Shown here: positions 5,472 through 6,907 of the stretch, in pieces
Layout: each line of letters opens with the position of its first letter
Position numbering within the stretch: position 1 is the first letter of the stretch
Source of the DNA: Nitrosomonadales bacterium
GTDB taxonomy: Bacteria; Pseudomonadota; Gammaproteobacteria; Burkholderiales; Nitrosomonadaceae
DNA length: 6,907 nt
Assembly (NCBI GenBank): GCA_004525885.1
Contig: SPBV01000094.1
Span: 1-6,907, forward strand
Reading direction: 5' to 3'
Position numbers and translations under genes: made by a program
The notes under the pieces: model-generated
Databases searched by the model: none
The model's input: only the letters and a program-made list of their open reading frames with translations
What the model was told of the DNA's origin: nothing

Positions 5472-6907
5472 TTACCTAGGTTCGAAGGAACCTAAGTCAA
5501 ACCCACCTAGGACATCATTTCCTGATGACTCAAAGTTTTTAGGCGGTGTATTGTTTTGTCTTTGATCAATAAGATCTGATTGACGTGATGCTTGCTTATT
5601 TACACGTTGGTCTTTACGGTCTTCTTTAAAACCTTCTTTGGTTTTGTAAACCTCAGCCTCCATAGTTCTAAGTTGCATGTTCATTTGAAACTCCAGCTGC
5701 ATCAATTGCTTCTTAACTTCCGCTTCTTGCTGTAATTTTTGTAACGCAAGCTGCGCCTTCATTTCCTCCATTTGCATGTTCATCTGCTGTAAAGCCTGCG
5801 CTTTTTGCACTTCAGCCTGAGCTGCTACTTGCTGCGCTTGAGCATTAGCCTGTGCTTGTGCTTGAATATTAGCTTGTTGCATTTGCTGATCATTCTGCTG
5901 CTTTTTATTTCTTCGTATTTTAAGAAGCTGATTAGCAAGCTTAATATTTCTAATTTCCCGTAAGTCGATTGCATCGGCTAGTTCAATCAACCCAGCGGAC
6001 AAAGCCATTTGAATGTTGTTCTCGAGAATTGCTTTTTCCTCTTCGTCTGGGGCTAGTTCAATAAGAATACCAAAGTCATACAAATGTAATTCAGTCAGCT
6101 CGTCGAGTGTAGCTACATTATGAACCCCAATGCTTTGAATAAATGCATCCTTTGTTGGAGAATACTCAAGTATATCCGAAATCCTTAAAGACAAACACTC
6201 TACTACCTCTGAGGTTAAAAATAAACCACTTTGCAAAATATGACGAGTTGCAGTATTTGAATTTGCAGCGGCAAGTTTTTGTACTCCAACCAAAGCATTC
6301 TTATCAGGAGATGATCCATCACGCGCTTCATTAAGGCCAGTGACATCACGTATCATTTGTAAATAGTAGTTATAAGTTTGTATTAAAGATGCAATCTTAT
6401 TATTTCCACTACCGCTAGTTAACTCTTGAATTGGCATTTTAGCCGGGTTCATATCCCCAGTAGAAGTAAAAGATCTACCAATAACAGAACCTGTTTGGAA
6501 GAACATGTTTAAAGCTTCCTGTGGGTTGTAATTTGTACCGTTGCCTAAATCAATCTCAGCTAAACCATCAGCGTCAAGATAAACCCCATCAGGTACCATC
6601 CTTGAAAGCACTTGTTGTAATTTTAAGTGCGTGATCTGCACCATGTCTGCAAAGCCTTCAATACGGCTAACCAAAGATTCAATCCTTCCTTGATACATTC
6701 TTGGCGCAACAATACTATAGTTCATTTTAACTTTAGTATAATCGCTTTTAGGGCGCATCATATTTTTAGCTAACTCCCATTTAAGCAATATTTCTGTGCC
6801 TAAAACAAAAACGCCTTCATACAAAACCTCTAAAGATCTAGACACTTTTTCAAAGTTTCCGTCTAACACATCCATAGGTGGATTAAACTGGTCGTCTTTA
6901 ATAATTA
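5472..6907 (-). CDS. Portal protein, C-terminal part (runs off right edge)
   Basis: The portal forms the dodecameric DNA gate at one capsid vertex and is the docking site for terminase and neck. The frame is open through the window edge: codons for IIKDDQFNPP precede the internal Met at 6875, so that Met is not the true start and the N-terminal part lies outside. Numbering from that Met, residues 18-85 (LYEGVFVLGTEILLKWELAK, MMRPKSDY, then GRIESLVSRIEGFADMVQ) and 165-212 (helix NYYLQMIRDVTGLNEARDG then a TATRHILQSG segment) are typical of podovirus and crAss-like portal wing and stem regions. A helical region follows at 255-320. Residues 325-410 are a Gln/Ala/Met-rich helix, like the barrel or coiled-coil end of P22-type portals. 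The last 60 residues are polar and probably disordered, ending FDLGSFEPR. A hairpin lies in the final codons, and a 34-nt A/T gap leads to the scaffold gene. Confidence 0.85.
   Translation of the reverse strand, partial: IIKDDQFNPPMDVLDGNFEKVSRSLEVLYEGVFVLGTEILLKWELAKNMMRPKSDYTKVKMNYSIVAPRMYQGRIESLVSRIEGFADMVQITHLKLQQVLSRMVPDGVYLDADGLAEIDLGNGTNYNPQEALNMFFQTGSVIGRSFTSTGDMNPAKMPIQELTSGSGNNKIASLIQTYNYYLQMIRDVTGLNEARDGSSPDKNALVGVQKLAAANSNTATRHILQSGLFLTSEVVECLSLRISDILEYSPTKDAFIQSIGVHNVATLDELTELHLYDFGILIELAPDEEEKAILENNIQMALSAGLIELADAIDLREIRNIKLANQLLKIRRNKKQQNDQQMQQANIQAQAQANAQAQQVAAQAEVQKAQALQQMNMQMEEMKAQLALQKLQQEAEVKKQLMQLEFQMNMQLRTMEAEVYKTKEGFKEDRKDQRVNKQASRQSDLIDQRQNNTPPKNFESSGNDVLGGFDLGSFEPR
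5475..5496 (-). other. Stem-loop formed by the last codons of the portal gene
   Basis: On the minus strand CTTAGGTTC pairs with GAACCTAGG around a CTTC loop, a 9-bp stem that ends directly at the TAA stop. One pair is G-U in minus-strand RNA but would be C-A in plus-strand RNA, so the structure favours the coding transcript. It is followed by TAATATAAATAAG rather than a U-run, so it is not a standard intrinsic terminator. It may stabilise the portal message or tune passage into the scaffold gene. Confidence 0.55.
5646..5903 (-). repeat. Gln/Ala-rich low-complexity tract in the portal C-terminus
   Basis: About 86 codons encode short degenerate units such as AQAQANAQAQ and QQMNMQMEEM, with regular Leu/Met spacing expected of a long amphipathic helix or coiled coil. 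At the DNA level the plus strand shows repeated GC-T/TTG-rich words (TGCTTG, GCTGC). It fits a portal barrel or crown extension. Confidence 0.65.

Noticed and set aside
6143..6334. Plus-strand ORF of 63 codons
   Set aside because: It is antisense to a well-patterned part of the portal gene, with no motif of its own.
6873..6875. ATG at 6875 as the start of the portal gene
   Set aside because: The frame is open upstream to the window edge and the sequence at this Met is already portal core, so it is an internal residue of a truncated CDS.

Overview
This window is a piece of a tailed double-stranded DNA phage (or prophage) genome: a stretch of the head-and-neck (virion morphogenesis) module. 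All genes lie on the minus strand and are tightly packed, so transcription runs from high to low coordinates. The DNA is AT-rich. None of the six start codons visible has a recognisable Shine-Dalgarno sequence; the leaders are A/T-rich instead. That is typical of phages of Bacteroidota, so a Bacteroidota host, probably aquatic, is my best guess (inference). The genetic code looks standard: TAA and one TAG act as stops, and all long frames read through under the normal code.

In transcription order: (1) the C-terminal part of the portal protein, entering from the right edge and ending in a long Gln/Ala-rich helix; (2) an acidic protein with a basic tail, in the usual scaffold position; (3) the major capsid protein, followed by a strong UUCG-tetraloop intrinsic terminator; (4) a conserved-looking 285-aa protein that I cannot name; (5) and (6) two proteins of 235 and 292 aa with head-tail adaptor/ring features; (7) the first 95 codons of a tail-stabilisation-type protein leaving at the left edge. 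Genes 5, 6 and 7 are separated by only 3 nt each and are probably translationally coupled.

Together the genes build the DNA-filled head and the neck. The scaffold guides capsid protein assembly around the portal vertex. The adaptor/ring proteins then extend the portal channel, and the stabilisation protein plugs or extends it. The order portal, scaffold, capsid, ring proteins, stabilisation protein suggests a podovirus-like virion and resembles crAss-like phages, but no terminase, polymerase or IHF-like gene is in view to fix the classification.

I see no defence system, mobile element, CRISPR array, RNA gene or cryptic novel system. The most informative extras are hairpins at three gene ends, an extreme arginine-codon contrast between the capsid gene and its downstream neighbours, an apparent inserted beta-rich domain in the capsid protein, and the unnamed 285-aa protein.
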